The translations under genes were made by a program, and so were the position numbers. From Sphingomonadales bacterium UBA6174 (GTDB lineage Bacteria; Pseudomonadota; Alphaproteobacteria; Sphingomonadales; Sphingomonadaceae): a stretch of DNA of 64,000 nucleotides. The DNA is taken from the NCBI GenBank assembly GCA_002422945.1, contig DITW01000027.1, forward strand, positions 18,826-82,825. Direction: 5' to 3'. Below the pieces are notes generated by a model. That model ran no database searches. It saw nothing but the letters and a program-made list of their open reading frames with translations, and was not told the DNA's origin. Shown here piece by piece: positions 8,540 through 17,441 of the stretch (positions within the stretch are counted from its first letter, which is position 1; the number at the start of each line of letters is the position of its first letter).

Positions 8540-9441
8540 TGACGAACCCAGCCGCACAGCAGGTGATCGAGATCACACCCGAATTGATCGCATCCGCCGG
8601 GCATTTTGCCGAGGGGCCGCGCGTCAGCGATGATGGGACGATCTGGTTCAGCGATCTGCTGAACGCCGCTTATTATCGCCAGCGTCCCGGCCATGCGGTT
8701 GAAAAAATCGTGGCCGACCGTCAATGGATCGGCGGCGCGACGTTCGATGAGGACGGGTCGTTGATCTGCGGCGGGCGTGGCGGGTTGGGCAAGATCGACC
8801 TTGCGACCGGTCATCAGACGGATTTGCTGACGGAGATCGGCGGAGAACCGATCATCGCGATCAATGATGTCGAGGCGGATCGCCATGGCGGGCTGTTTGG
8901 CGGGACGATTGATTTTGTCTCCATCCTTGAAAAGGGTGAGGCCCCGCAGCCGGGCAAGTTGTTTTACCTCTCCAACACCGGCGATGTCCGCGTGTTACGC
9001 GATGATGTGCTGGCCTCCAATGGCATCGCATTCAGCCCGGATGGACGTTTTCTCTATCATTCGGAGACATCGCGCGGGGTGTGGCGCTATGCGCTTGATG
9101 CGGATGGCATGCCGAATATGCCGGGCGACTTGCTGATCGAACTGCCGGACAGCGATGGGCTGGTGGTCGATAGCGCCGGGGCGATTTGGGTGGTGCGCTG
9201 GGATGCGGCGTTATTATGTCGCTATCTTGCCGATGGCACGCTCGATCAGACCTTGTCCTTGGGCTTTCCCCATCTTGTCAGCCTTGCCTTTGGCGGGCCT
9301 GATTTACATGATCTTTATGTATCGACAGGTGGCAATGCCGCCGATCAGGAACGCGGCGGGGTGGTGAAAATCCGCGTCGAGGTGCCGGGCCAGCGCGATT
9401 TCAAGACGCGGTTTTCCGGGCTTGGGGTCAAAACGCAATGA
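8539..9441 (+). CDS. SMP-30/gluconolactonase family protein
   Basis: A 300-residue six-bladed beta-propeller of the SMP-30/gluconolactonase/LRE family. Metal-ligand regions are visible: HFAEGPRVSDDG (Glu), INDVEADRHG (Asn, Asp), LASNGIAFSPDG (Asn) and SDGLVVDSAG (Asp). Such enzymes hydrolyse lactones with a bound divalent cation, normally Ca or Zn. Start at 8539 overlaps the VOC stop by one base, and its own stop overlaps the ATG of the hydratase gene by four bases. In this operon it likely opens a lactone made during degradation. Substrate unknown; a luciferin-regenerating or sugar-lactone role is less fitting here. Confidence 0.9.
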   Translation: MTNPAAQQVIEITPELIASAGHFAEGPRVSDDGTIWFSDLLNAAYYRQRPGHAVEKIVADRQWIGGATFDEDGSLICGGRGGLGKIDLATGHQTDLLTEIGGEPIIAINDVEADRHGGLFGGTIDFVSILEKGEAPQPGKLFYLSNTGDVRVLRDDVLASNGIAFSPDGRFLYHSETSRGVWRYALDADGMPNMPGDLLIELPDSDGLVVDSAGAIWVVRWDAALLCRYLADGTLDQTLSLGFPHLVSLAFGGPDLHDLYVSTGGNAADQERGGVVKIRVEVPGQRDFKTRFSGLGVKTQ

Positions 9442-10253
9442 CCAGCGCCGCGACGAGTTTTATCCAGATCGAACCGGCGGGTGATGGCATTCAGATCATC
9501 CGGCTCAACCGGCCCGATGCGCGCAATGCGTTGACCCTTGATATGATACGCGAATTGCGGGCGGCGCTCGCCACGGTTGAGGCCGACCCCGATTGCCGGG
9601 TGGTGATTTTGGCAGGCGAGGGGCGCGTCTTTTGTGCGGGGCTGGACCTCAAACAGGTGATCTTGGGCGATGATGCGCCCAAGGGGCCGATTGAAAATAT
9701 GGCGTTGCAGGAATTATTCGCCGGGACGATGCAGATTATCAACCGTCTGCGCCAGCCGGTGATCGCCGCTGTGCAGGGGGCTGCCGCAGGCGCGGGCTTT
9801 GGCATCGCACTGGCCGCCGATATTCGTATCGCCGCGCCGTCCGTCAATTTCATGATCGGCGCGGTGCGGATCGGGTTGAGCGCGGGTGAATGCGGGATCA
9901 GTTTTCATCTGCCGCGCTTGATTGGTGCTGGGCGCGCCTTCGAGATCATGCTGACAGGCCGTCCGGTGCTTGCGGAAGAGGCTTTGTCATGCGGGTTGGT
10001 GAGCCGGATTGCCGCCAGCGATGATGAGGTGTTGGCCGAGGCCTTGGCCACCGCCCGGATGATTGCGGCAAACAGCCCCTATGCGGTCAAGCATACCAAG
10101 CAGGTGATGTGGGCCAATCTCGACGCCCCCAATCTGGAAAGCGCGATCGAGCTGGAAAATCATGTCCAGACGCTTGCGCTGCTAACCGATGATTTCGCGG
10201 AGGCGTGCAGCGCCTTTATCGCAAAACGCCCGCCTGTTTTCCGGGGGCGTTAA
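9438..10253 (+). CDS. Enoyl-CoA hydratase/isomerase family protein
   Basis: A 271-residue crotonase-fold protein. It has GRVFCAGLDLKQV for the first oxyanion-hole strand, GAAAGAGFGIALAADIRIA for the second, and a Glu in LSAGECG at the usual catalytic region. The family hydrates enoyl-CoA or does related isomerase, hydrolase or C-C cleavage reactions. ATG overlaps the preceding stop (ATGA). It is probably the beta-oxidation-like step of this operon. Crotonase members differ widely in chemistry, so the reaction is not certain. Confidence 0.9.
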   Translation: MTSAATSFIQIEPAGDGIQIIRLNRPDARNALTLDMIRELRAALATVEADPDCRVVILAGEGRVFCAGLDLKQVILGDDAPKGPIENMALQELFAGTMQIINRLRQPVIAAVQGAAAGAGFGIALAADIRIAAPSVNFMIGAVRIGLSAGECGISFHLPRLIGAGRAFEIMLTGRPVLAEEALSCGLVSRIAASDDEVLAEALATARMIAANSPYAVKHTKQVMWANLDAPNLESAIELENHVQTLALLTDDFAEACSAFIAKRPPVFRGR

Positions 10254-10303
10254 GTTTATTACGTATTTTCATGTTGTTGGATATTTAAAAAGGAGAGTGC
10301 ATC

Positions 10304-10996
10304 ATGGCTAATATCGCAATTACCGGCGCAGGACGCGGAATCGGATTGGAACTCGTGCGGCAATATGCGGAAAATGGCGACCGGGTGTTCGCTCTGTGCC
10401 GCGATCCAGCCGGTGCCACCGCGCTGAACGCGCTGGCTGCGGCATCGGGCGGCAAGGTTACGGTCCATCAGATGGACGTGGGTAGCGATGACTCCGTCAA
10501 GGCAGGTGCTGCATCCACCGGCACCGATACGATCGACGTGTTGTTGAACGTGGCAGGTGTTACCGGCCCGATCCCGGCTGAGCTGGAACTTGGCTCTTCC
10601 GATTGGGCAGCGTGGAATGATGCGATCAACATCATGACCATGGGGCCGCTGCGGGCGTTGCAGGCGTTTCTCCCACGCATGAAGGCCGGTTCCAAGGTCA
10701 TCAACTTCTCAAGTCAGTTGGCGGCCTCGACCTGGCCTTATGGCGGTTTCTATGCCTATGTCGCTGCAAAGGCCGGCCTGAACCGCGTGATGCGTTCGGT
10801 CGCGATTGATCTTAAGGATCGTGGCATCATCATCGGCCTCGTGCATCCGGGCTGGGTGCAGACTGACATGGGCGGCGCTGATGCCGACATCACCACCGAG
10901 GAAAGCGCCTCCGGCATTCGCAAGGTGACTGCCGACTGGACGCTGGAACGTTCGGGCGATTTCCTGAAGTGGAATGGCGAAACTCACGCTTGGTAA
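10304..10996 (+). CDS. Short SDR family oxidoreductase
   Basis: A 230-residue SDR with TGAGRGIG at residues 7-14 and the catalytic YVAAK motif after FYA in the middle. It is shorter than classical SDRs of about 250 residues and resembles the C-factor/sniffer subgroup, with a poorly conserved C-terminus. A clear ribosome site AAAAAGGAG stands ahead of the ATG. It is the last gene of the 1904-10996 block and ends at a strong terminator. It probably reduces or oxidises a keto/hydroxy group; substrate unknown. Confidence 0.87.
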   Translation: MANIAITGAGRGIGLELVRQYAENGDRVFALCRDPAGATALNALAAASGGKVTVHQMDVGSDDSVKAGAASTGTDTIDVLLNVAGVTGPIPAELELGSSDWAAWNDAINIMTMGPLRALQAFLPRMKAGSKVINFSSQLAASTWPYGGFYAYVAAKAGLNRVMRSVAIDLKDRGIIIGLVHPGWVQTDMGGADADITTEESASGIRKVTADWTLERSGDFLKWNGETHAW

Positions 10997-11016
10997 ACCC
11001 AAGACTGGCAATGAAC

Positions 11017-11053
11017 AAAAAGGCGCGGCAGGATCAACCTGCCGCGCCTTTTT
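11017..11053. terminator. Bidirectional intrinsic terminator
   Basis: AAAAAGGCGCGGCAGG, loop ATCAA, CCTGCCGCGCCTTTTT. A 16-bp stem with A and T runs on either side serves both the plus-strand SDR and the convergent minus-strand operon ending at 11078. Confidence 0.92.
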
Positions 11054-11077
11054 ATTTGAGCACCGAAATGATGATTA

Positions 11078-11947
11078 TCAACGCGTAGGCGTTGGTTCCG
11101 GCGTGGAGTAATCATAGAAACCGCGCCCGGATTTGCGACCGAACCAGCCTGCTTCGACATATTTGAGCAGGATCGGGGCCGGACGATATTTGGGATCGCC
11201 GGTGTCGTCCTGAAATACCTTCAGCACGTTCAACAGCGTATCAAGGCCGATCATGTCCGCCAGCGTCAGCGGACCCATCGGGTGGCCGAGGCCGAGCTTG
11301 ATGCCCTTGTCGATGTCTGGGATCGAGGCAAGACCTTCGCCGACCGCGAAAAAGGCTTCATTGAGCAATGGCAACAGGATGCGGTTGACGACAAAACCCG
11401 GTGAATCCTGCGCGACGATGGTGTCCTTGCCGATCAGCGCGCCGAATTGCTGGGCAATCGTTGCGGTCTTGTCGCTGGTGGCGATGCCCCGGATGATTTC
11501 GAGCAACGGCATCAACGGCACCGGGTTGAAGAAGTGCAGGCCGATGAAACGGCTTGGATCGGAGGACGCCTGTGCCAGACGGGTGATCGAGATCGACGAG
11601 GTGTTGGACGCGAGGATCGCATCGGGGCCAAGCACCTTGCCGATTTCGGCGAAAATGAGCTGCTTGATGTCTTCACGTTCAGTCGCGGCTTCGATCACGA
11701 GTTCGGCATCACCCATCGCTTCATAGCCCGCGACCGGGATCAAATTGGCCAATGCAGCATCGGCGGCGTCCTTCGTCATTTTGTCCTTTTCGACCAGACG
11801 CGAGAGCTGCTTGGCAATGCCAGCCTTACCCTTTTCCGCCAGTTCGAGCGACAGGTCGGACAGATAGACCTGAAGTCCGGCCACAGCCGACACCTGCGCA
11901 ATGCCTGCGCCCATCTGGCCAGCACCGATAACTGCAATCTTCTTCAT
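11078..11947 (-). CDS. 3-hydroxyacyl-CoA dehydrogenase (3-hydroxybutyryl-CoA type)
   Basis: A 289-residue NAD-dependent 3-hydroxyacyl-CoA dehydrogenase in the single-function form. The Rossmann motif GAGQMGAG is at residues 8-15. The catalytic His138 (HFFNPVP) and Glu150 pair are present, and the C-terminal domain shows NRILLPLLNEA and DKGIKLGLGHPMGP. It oxidises a 3-hydroxyacyl-CoA to 3-oxoacyl-CoA. Last gene of the minus-strand operon of NADP-oxidoreductase, Rieske oxygenase and SnoaL-like protein, and close to the terminator at 11017. It may complete the step begun by the enoyl-CoA hydratase at 9438. Confidence 0.93.
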   Translation of the reverse strand: MKKIAVIGAGQMGAGIAQVSAVAGLQVYLSDLSLELAEKGKAGIAKQLSRLVEKDKMTKDAADAALANLIPVAGYEAMGDAELVIEAATEREDIKQLIFAEIGKVLGPDAILASNTSSISITRLAQASSDPSRFIGLHFFNPVPLMPLLEIIRGIATSDKTATIAQQFGALIGKDTIVAQDSPGFVVNRILLPLLNEAFFAVGEGLASIPDIDKGIKLGLGHPMGPLTLADMIGLDTLLNVLKVFQDDTGDPKYRPAPILLKYVEAGWFGRKSGRGFYDYSTPEPTPTR

Positions 11948-12028
11948 TCAATAACCCTTGTTGTTGCGTTTTAGCATGGAAACGATCGATGGAGCGCCCT
12001 TTGGCACTCCATCGATCAGCTTTCAACC

Positions 12029-12463
12029 TTACTGATGCAGAACGCGATAAATGCGCTTTGTGAACAGCCATTTTCCATCGATCTTGGCCAGCTCATCATC
12101 ATATTGGCCGCGCACTTTGACTTCCGTGTCGGTGCCGGGAACGGTGAATATTTCCGAGGTATAGACGCGTGCTTTTGCCTTATCGCCATCGACCTCGATC
12201 GCCCCCGGCGTGGCGATGTAGATCATCGATGGCTTATTGGGATCGCCCTTGCCAAAGGCCTCCAATGACGCAAGCCAGCCTTTGACGATGGCATCGCGGC
12301 CCGTGAAGGCTTCGAGCCCTTCAAATTCGGGCAGCGACCAAAAACTGTCTTCCGCCCAGACGCCGCTCCATGCGGCCTCATCCGAGCGCATCACGGCGTC
12401 TGCGTATATTTCAATCAGTTCGCGGATTTCGACGCGATCCTGCAACGGGCCTGTATATGCCAT
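12029..12463 (-). CDS. SnoaL-like (NTF2-fold) protein
   Basis: A 144-residue single-domain NTF2-fold protein with the SnoaL-like opening DRVEIRELIEIYADAV and a typical W-EDS-W stretch. The fold occurs in polyketide cyclases, ketosteroid isomerase, dehydratases and in beta subunits of ring-hydroxylating oxygenases. The gene lies 12 bases downstream of a Rieske oxygenase gene on the same strand, so it could be a small structural partner or act on its product. It is a clear paralogue of the protein at 21978 (shared opening and KIDGKWLF near the end). No catalytic assignment can be made. Confidence 0.82.
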   Translation of the reverse strand: MAYTGPLQDRVEIRELIEIYADAVMRSDEAAWSGVWAEDSFWSLPEFEGLEAFTGRDAIVKGWLASLEAFGKGDPNKPSMIYIATPGAIEVDGDKAKARVYTSEIFTVPGTDTEVKVRGQYDDELAKIDGKWLFTKRIYRVLHQ

Positions 12464-12475
12464 ATCATTATCCTC

Positions 12476-13816
12476 TTATCGGCGACCTTCGAGATAGTCG
12501 TTCAGCACTTCATGGAAAAAGCGCACGCGGGTTTCCTGCGCGGGCAAATAGGCGTCGGTATAGCCGCGTGAATGCATGCCCGCCTGCATATCGGCGGCCA
12601 GCATCATGTCCTGAAAGACGATCTGGCCTTCCAGTTCCGGCACGCCCTTGCCGCCGTCAAAGTTGCGATGTTCGCAGGTTTCGACTTCGACCAATGGCTT
12701 GCGCCCGGCCATGATCGATTCCACCTCGGTCTGCCCTTCGACCGGGAAGGCCATGCACCACAGGTCGAAATAGCATTTTTCAGGGTCTTCCGCGTCCGGT
12801 TCCGACCTGAAGAAGATGAGATTGTCCGGTAGGAACGAAATCGTCACATTGGGGAAGAAGACCGTGTGCGGGCTGTCGGTCAGTTCTTCGTCGTTCATAT
12901 GCTCGTAATGTTTATAGCCGCGCTCTTTCCACAGACGCTTTTTCGCGGCCTTGAGATCGAGCCAGCCTTGCATCGCCTTTTCTTCGTAGCTCGCATAGCT
13001 CTCGGGATCGATGTCCCATTGGCGCAGCACGAAGTCATAGGGATGGGGGATGTGCGCGGGCAGGCGGTCCGACAAGGACGGGCGCATCGGCTGCACCGTG
13101 CGGCCATGGCCGCCGGGGAACATCTCATGCCGCGCGGTATCGACATCCTGATCGATCCAGGGCGGCACCTGCGGATGGGCGGTGCGGGTGTGGTAGGATT
13201 CACTGAAATTATCGGTGACGAATTTCCAATTGGCATCGACCTTGATCCGATACCATGCGACGCGAACCGCCGTATCCATCGGATAGTTATTGTAAATTTC
13301 CGGCATCGGATCGAGATATTCGAGCAATGACGGCGCGTTCTTGTCCATCGTATACCAGACGAAACCGCCCCAGATTTCGCAGCGCAATTCATTGAGCTTG
13401 AGCTTGCCGCACGGGTTGCCCTGCGGGAAATCTTCCGGGTCCTGCGCGTCATTCAGCACGCCATCCTTGCCCCAGCGCCAGCCATGATAAGGACAATGGA
13501 AGCCGTTGCTAGACGATGTTTCATGCACCAGCCGCATGCCGCGATGGCGGCAGCTATTATAAAAGGCACGGACCGAACCATCGTCCTGACGCGCGCAAAT
13601 GACCGATTCCTTGAGGAAATTATGAACGAGATAGTCGCCCGCTTCCGGGATTTCAGCGGTGCGACCGGCGACATGCCAGATCCGCGTCCACATATGATCC
13701 CATTCCTTTTGGGCGAATTCCTTCGAGAAATAGCGATCTCCGGTCAACGGGTCGCCGCGTAAGTTCGATGCATCGCGCCCGTCCATCGTTAACGGGTGTT
13801 TCGGAATCTCGGTCAT
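12476..13816 (-). CDS. Rieske non-heme iron oxygenase, alpha-type (group A)
   Basis: A 446-residue ring-hydroxylating or demethylating oxygenase. Rieske [2Fe-2S] ligands are Cys89, His91, Cys108 and His111. The mononuclear iron site lies in DNFSESYHTRTAHP, with His209 and His214, and a C-terminal Asp in FQDMM near 403 as likely third ligand. The family takes electrons from a ferredoxin or reductase and inserts oxygen. It groups with the proteins at 41693 and 44127 (shared GDRY opening, DPEDFPQGNPCGKLKL block and FHEVLNDYLEGRR-like end). The following gene is SnoaL-like. No canonical beta subunit or reductase is adjacent. Confidence 0.93.
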   Translation of the reverse strand: MTEIPKHPLTMDGRDASNLRGDPLTGDRYFSKEFAQKEWDHMWTRIWHVAGRTAEIPEAGDYLVHNFLKESVICARQDDGSVRAFYNSCRHRGMRLVHETSSSNGFHCPYHGWRWGKDGVLNDAQDPEDFPQGNPCGKLKLNELRCEIWGGFVWYTMDKNAPSLLEYLDPMPEIYNNYPMDTAVRVAWYRIKVDANWKFVTDNFSESYHTRTAHPQVPPWIDQDVDTARHEMFPGGHGRTVQPMRPSLSDRLPAHIPHPYDFVLRQWDIDPESYASYEEKAMQGWLDLKAAKKRLWKERGYKHYEHMNDEELTDSPHTVFFPNVTISFLPDNLIFFRSEPDAEDPEKCYFDLWCMAFPVEGQTEVESIMAGRKPLVEVETCEHRNFDGGKGVPELEGQIVFQDMMLAADMQAGMHSRGYTDAYLPAQETRVRFFHEVLNDYLEGRR

Positions 13817-13859
13817 CTGCGCTGCTCCTATAACATTTATTATGTTGGTATTGATCGTG

Positions 13860-14879
13860 TCAGTCGACGAGTTGCAGGATCATCTTGCCTTCGTTCTGGC
13901 CGCTGAAAAGCTTCATAAAGGCCGGATAAGCATTCTCGATGCCATGTTCGACATGTTCGTCGATCCGTAATTTGCCTTCAGACAGCCATTGGGCGATTTG
14001 CAACCCGGCTTCGTGAAATCTGGGGGCGTAATCCATGATGAGGAAGCCATGCATCGTAGCCTGATGGACGATGAGTTGCCAGATGTTGCGCGCGCCGGTG
14101 CGACCTTCCTTATTATTATATTCGCTGATCAACCCGCACAAGATGATCCGCGCCTTATTCGCGAGATTCATCAGCCCGGCGTCCAAAATGTCGCCGCCGA
14201 CATTTTCAAAGATGATGTTGACGCCATTGGGGGCGGCTACACGAATTTCTTCGGCCAGTTGATCCATCGTCTTGCCGCGATAATCAATCGCGACATCAAA
14301 ACCATAATCCTTGATCAGCCGTGCACATTTCTTGGCACCTCCCGCGATGCCGATGGTGCGACAGCCCTTGATCTTGGCGATCTGGCCGACAACCGACCCG
14401 ACCGCGCCCGCCGCGCCCGTGACCAGCACCGTCTGGCCCGGTTCGGGTTGGCCGACTTCAAGCAAGCCGAAATAGCCGGTCAGCCCGACTGCGCCCATGC
14501 CGGAGAGGAAATAGGAAGGCGAGGGGACGCCACTCACATCGAGCTTTGCGGTGAAGTGACCGGGTTCTACCAGCGAATATTCCTCGATCCCGGTCAGGCA
14601 CAGCACCCAATCGCCAATTTTATATTCGTCATTGGCCGAGCTATGGACGACGCCCACCGTGGTGGCGCGGATCGGGTCGCCAAGGGCGATAGGGGGCATA
14701 TAGCTGGGGGCATCATCCATCCACCCGCGCTGCGCGGGGTCGAGCGAAGCGAAATGATTTCGCACAACAAAACACCCTGTGGGCGGCGTCGGTATCTCCG
14801 ATTCCTGTAGTTGGAAGTCTTGTGGGACGGGGTCGCCTTGGGGGCGACGGGCCAGCAGGAAGCGGCGATTCACTGTCAT
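13860..14879 (-). CDS. NADP-dependent medium-chain oxidoreductase (leukotriene B4 dehydrogenase-like)
   Basis: A 339-residue MDR enzyme of the CurA/prostaglandin-reductase group, which reduces conjugated C=C bonds next to a carbonyl. It has the characteristic RRPQGDPVPQDF opening, the GAAGAVG nucleotide motif at 155-161, and ENVGGDILDA later. No zinc ligands. ATG at 14879 follows GAGG by about nine bases. First gene of the minus-strand operon that includes the Rieske oxygenase at 12476. Paralogues lie at 18249 and 59426. The true enone substrate is unknown. Confidence 0.9.
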   Translation of the reverse strand: MTVNRRFLLARRPQGDPVPQDFQLQESEIPTPPTGCFVVRNHFASLDPAQRGWMDDAPSYMPPIALGDPIRATTVGVVHSSANDEYKIGDWVLCLTGIEEYSLVEPGHFTAKLDVSGVPSPSYFLSGMGAVGLTGYFGLLEVGQPEPGQTVLVTGAAGAVGSVVGQIAKIKGCRTIGIAGGAKKCARLIKDYGFDVAIDYRGKTMDQLAEEIRVAAPNGVNIIFENVGGDILDAGLMNLANKARIILCGLISEYNNKEGRTGARNIWQLIVHQATMHGFLIMDYAPRFHEAGLQIAQWLSEGKLRIDEHVEHGIENAYPAFMKLFSGQNEGKMILQLVD

Positions 14880-15032
14880 TGATCTAGATCCTCTTTTTGA
14901 ATTTTCATCCTCGGGGTGTGGCGGCTGAGACGCACCTGTAACAAGTGGCAGTTAAAACAATTTGGGCGGATACCTAGGTCCACCGCGCTTTCTTGGCACT
15001 TATGTGAGGCCCGGGAAATGTTGGAGATTGAC

Positions 15033-17324
15033 TTGAAAAAAACTTACATCACGCATGCGCTGTTCATGGCGATGGCTGCATCGGCTTTTGCCGTTCCTTC
15101 GCTGGCGCAAGATACCAATGCCGCCGCCGATCAGGCTGATTCCGGTGGGCTGGAAGAAATCGTCGTTTCGGCACGTCGTCGTAACGAAACCGTGCAGGAC
15201 ACCCCGGTCGCCGTGACCGCGATCTCGCCGTCGCAGCTTGAGGCTTCCGCCGCGCTGACCATCGGCGATTTGCAGGGCGCTGCCCCGAACGTGCTGATCA
15301 CCAGCGCTGGCACCGGCGCTGCTGCGGCAAATATCTCGATCCGTGGCATTGCCTTTGCCGACATCGAAAAGTCGTTTGATCCGGCTGTCGGCGTCAACAT
15401 CGACGGCGTGTACATCGGCACCTCGACCGGCCAGATGCTCGATTTCTTCGACATCGGTTCGATCGAAATTCTGCGCGGTCCGCAGGGCACGCTGTTTGGC
15501 CGCAACACGATTGCGGGCGTGGTCAACATCAAGCGTTCGCGTCCGACCGGCGAATTCGGCGGCAAGTTCGAAGCGAGCTATGGCTCCTACGATCAGATGG
15601 GCCTGCGCGGCGTGCTGAACGTGCCGGTCATCAAGGATGTGCTGGCTGCCAAGTTCTTCGCCTTCCACAATGAAAGCGATGGCTATTATAAGACTGTTGG
15701 CACTGGCCAACGTCGCGGTGGTTCCAACAACGAAAATTTCGGCGCGAGCTTCCTGTTCACGCCGGGCGATCGTTTTGACTCGCTCTTGACCTTTGACAAG
15801 CAGGTACAGGATTTCGATCCGATCCTAGGTCCGCTGAGCCGCACGGGCGATGCGTTTGCGGGCGCGCTGCCGGCTGCGTTTGTCGATGGCAACAACACCG
15901 ATAACGTCTATCGCGTTGTGGCCCCGTCGCAGCAGATGGTCGGCACCTACAGCTCGCCGGGCGTGACCAACGAGATGAATCTCGACCTTGATGTCGTGAA
16001 GCTGACCTCGGTGACCGCCTATCGCGAAAGCGACGATCAACTGCGTCAGGATTATTCGACGACCGGCCTGTATTTCGCCGATCGCGATCAGCAGTATAAG
16101 CAGTTCAGCCAGGAACTGCGCGCATCGGGCAAGCTGTTCGACGGCTTCGATTATGTGGCGGGCGTCTATTATTTCAACAGCCGCTACCATATCGATCAGT
16201 TCACCAGCGTCTTCTTTGGTGCGCCGACCCATCAGGATACGACTGGCTGGTCGAAATCCTATGCTGGTTTCGTCGATTTCAACTGGGAAGTGATGGACAA
16301 GGTCCGCATCTCCGGCGGCGGTCGTTACACCTATGACAAGAAGAAGCTGCAGACGGCGTTCACCGATCCGTCCAACGCGGGCGCTTCGTTCACCGGCGAC
16401 AAGAACAACGAAAGCTGGAAGAAGTTCACGCCGAAGATCGGTGTCGACTATCGTCCGAATGAAGACCTGATGGTCTATGGTTCATGGTCGCGCGGCTATC
16501 GTTCGGGTGGCTTCAACGGTCGTGGCCTGACGCCATTCGCGTCCTCATTGCCTTATGATCCGGAAACCGTGGATGCCTATGAAATCGGCCTGAAGAGCGA
16601 ATTCTTCGATCGTCGCTTGACGTTGAACCTCGCGGCTTTCTATTCGGATTATCAAGACATCCAGCAGACGACCACCGTTTCGGTGCCGGGTGTTGCGTTG
16701 CCGCAGACGATTGTCAGCAATGCCGCGAATGCCAAGATCAAGGGTCTGGAAGCCGATTTCTCCGCCAAGCCGCTTGATCGTCTGACGGTCCGTGGTTCGG
16801 TTGGTTACACCGACTCCAAGTTCAAGGGCTTCATTGTCAACCAGCCGGTTGCAACTGGCGCGACGACATCCGTCTCGCGCACCTTTGACTTCTCGGCGGT
16901 CGATATGATCTACGCCCCGAAGATCACGGCGTCGATAAATGCGGAATACAAGCTGCCGCTCGGCCCGGGCGACCTCAAGTTGAACGCAGGCTATCGCTAT
17001 CTGTCGCGTTATGACCAGCAGATCTCTGCTGATCCGGCGCTGTATCCGACAGCACTGGCAGCCGCACCGACTGACGTTATCGCGGTGGCACAGAACGATC
17101 CGCGCTTGCGCTCGGATGCACAGAACCTGCTCGATGCGAGCGTGTCCTATGTGTTCTCGCTCGACAATGGGTTGAACTATCGCCTCACCGGCTATGTGCG
17201 AAACCTGCTGGATGATCGCGGCACCAACACCTCGTTCGTGGCATCGAACTTCCCAGTGTATTGGGGCTTCGCCACGGCACGTGAACCGCGCGTATTCGGC
17301 GTACAGCTCGGTGTGGATTTCTAA
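15033..17324 (+). CDS. TonB-dependent receptor
   Basis: An outer-membrane receptor of about 763 residues. I prefer TTG at 15033, which gives MKKTYITHALFMAMAA with a clean signal peptide cut after SLA and has GGAG six bases before it. ATG at 15018 is possible but adds acidic residues (MLEID) ahead of the signal. TonB box EEIVVSAR follows, then RGPQGTLFGRNTIAG in the plug and a barrel ending in a terminal Phe (GVDF). It stands alone between divergent operons and ends at its own terminator. It is a paralogue of the receptor at 1904, with the same FADIE.SF.PAV stretch. Ligand unknown. Confidence 0.92.
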   Translation: MKKTYITHALFMAMAASAFAVPSLAQDTNAAADQADSGGLEEIVVSARRRNETVQDTPVAVTAISPSQLEASAALTIGDLQGAAPNVLITSAGTGAAAANISIRGIAFADIEKSFDPAVGVNIDGVYIGTSTGQMLDFFDIGSIEILRGPQGTLFGRNTIAGVVNIKRSRPTGEFGGKFEASYGSYDQMGLRGVLNVPVIKDVLAAKFFAFHNESDGYYKTVGTGQRRGGSNNENFGASFLFTPGDRFDSLLTFDKQVQDFDPILGPLSRTGDAFAGALPAAFVDGNNTDNVYRVVAPSQQMVGTYSSPGVTNEMNLDLDVVKLTSVTAYRESDDQLRQDYSTTGLYFADRDQQYKQFSQELRASGKLFDGFDYVAGVYYFNSRYHIDQFTSVFFGAPTHQDTTGWSKSYAGFVDFNWEVMDKVRISGGGRYTYDKKKLQTAFTDPSNAGASFTGDKNNESWKKFTPKIGVDYRPNEDLMVYGSWSRGYRSGGFNGRGLTPFASSLPYDPETVDAYEIGLKSEFFDRRLTLNLAAFYSDYQDIQQTTTVSVPGVALPQTIVSNAANAKIKGLEADFSAKPLDRLTVRGSVGYTDSKFKGFIVNQPVATGATTSVSRTFDFSAVDMIYAPKITASINAEYKLPLGPGDLKLNAGYRYLSRYDQQISADPALYPTALAAAPTDVIAVAQNDPRLRSDAQNLLDASVSYVFSLDNGLNYRLTGYVRNLLDDRGTNTSFVASNFPVYWGFATAREPRVFGVQLGVDF

Positions 17325-17348
17325 TCCCGCGAATAGCTGATTAAACGA

Positions 17349-17390
17349 AAGGCCGCGATGGGAATCCCCCCGTCGCGGCCTTAGTTTTGT
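17349..17390. terminator. Intrinsic terminator between convergent genes
   Basis: AAGGCCGCGA (17349-17358) pairs with TCGCGGCCTT (17373-17382), and the loop contains GGG/CCC pairing. A short T-rich tail (AGTTTTGT) follows. It lies 24 bases after the TonB receptor stop and faces the convergent ThuA gene. Confidence 0.8.
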
Positions 17391-17441
17391 CTGGCGATGA
17401 TGAGTGCAGGGCTGGCAAGGCCGCGCGATGGCGCCCTGTTT

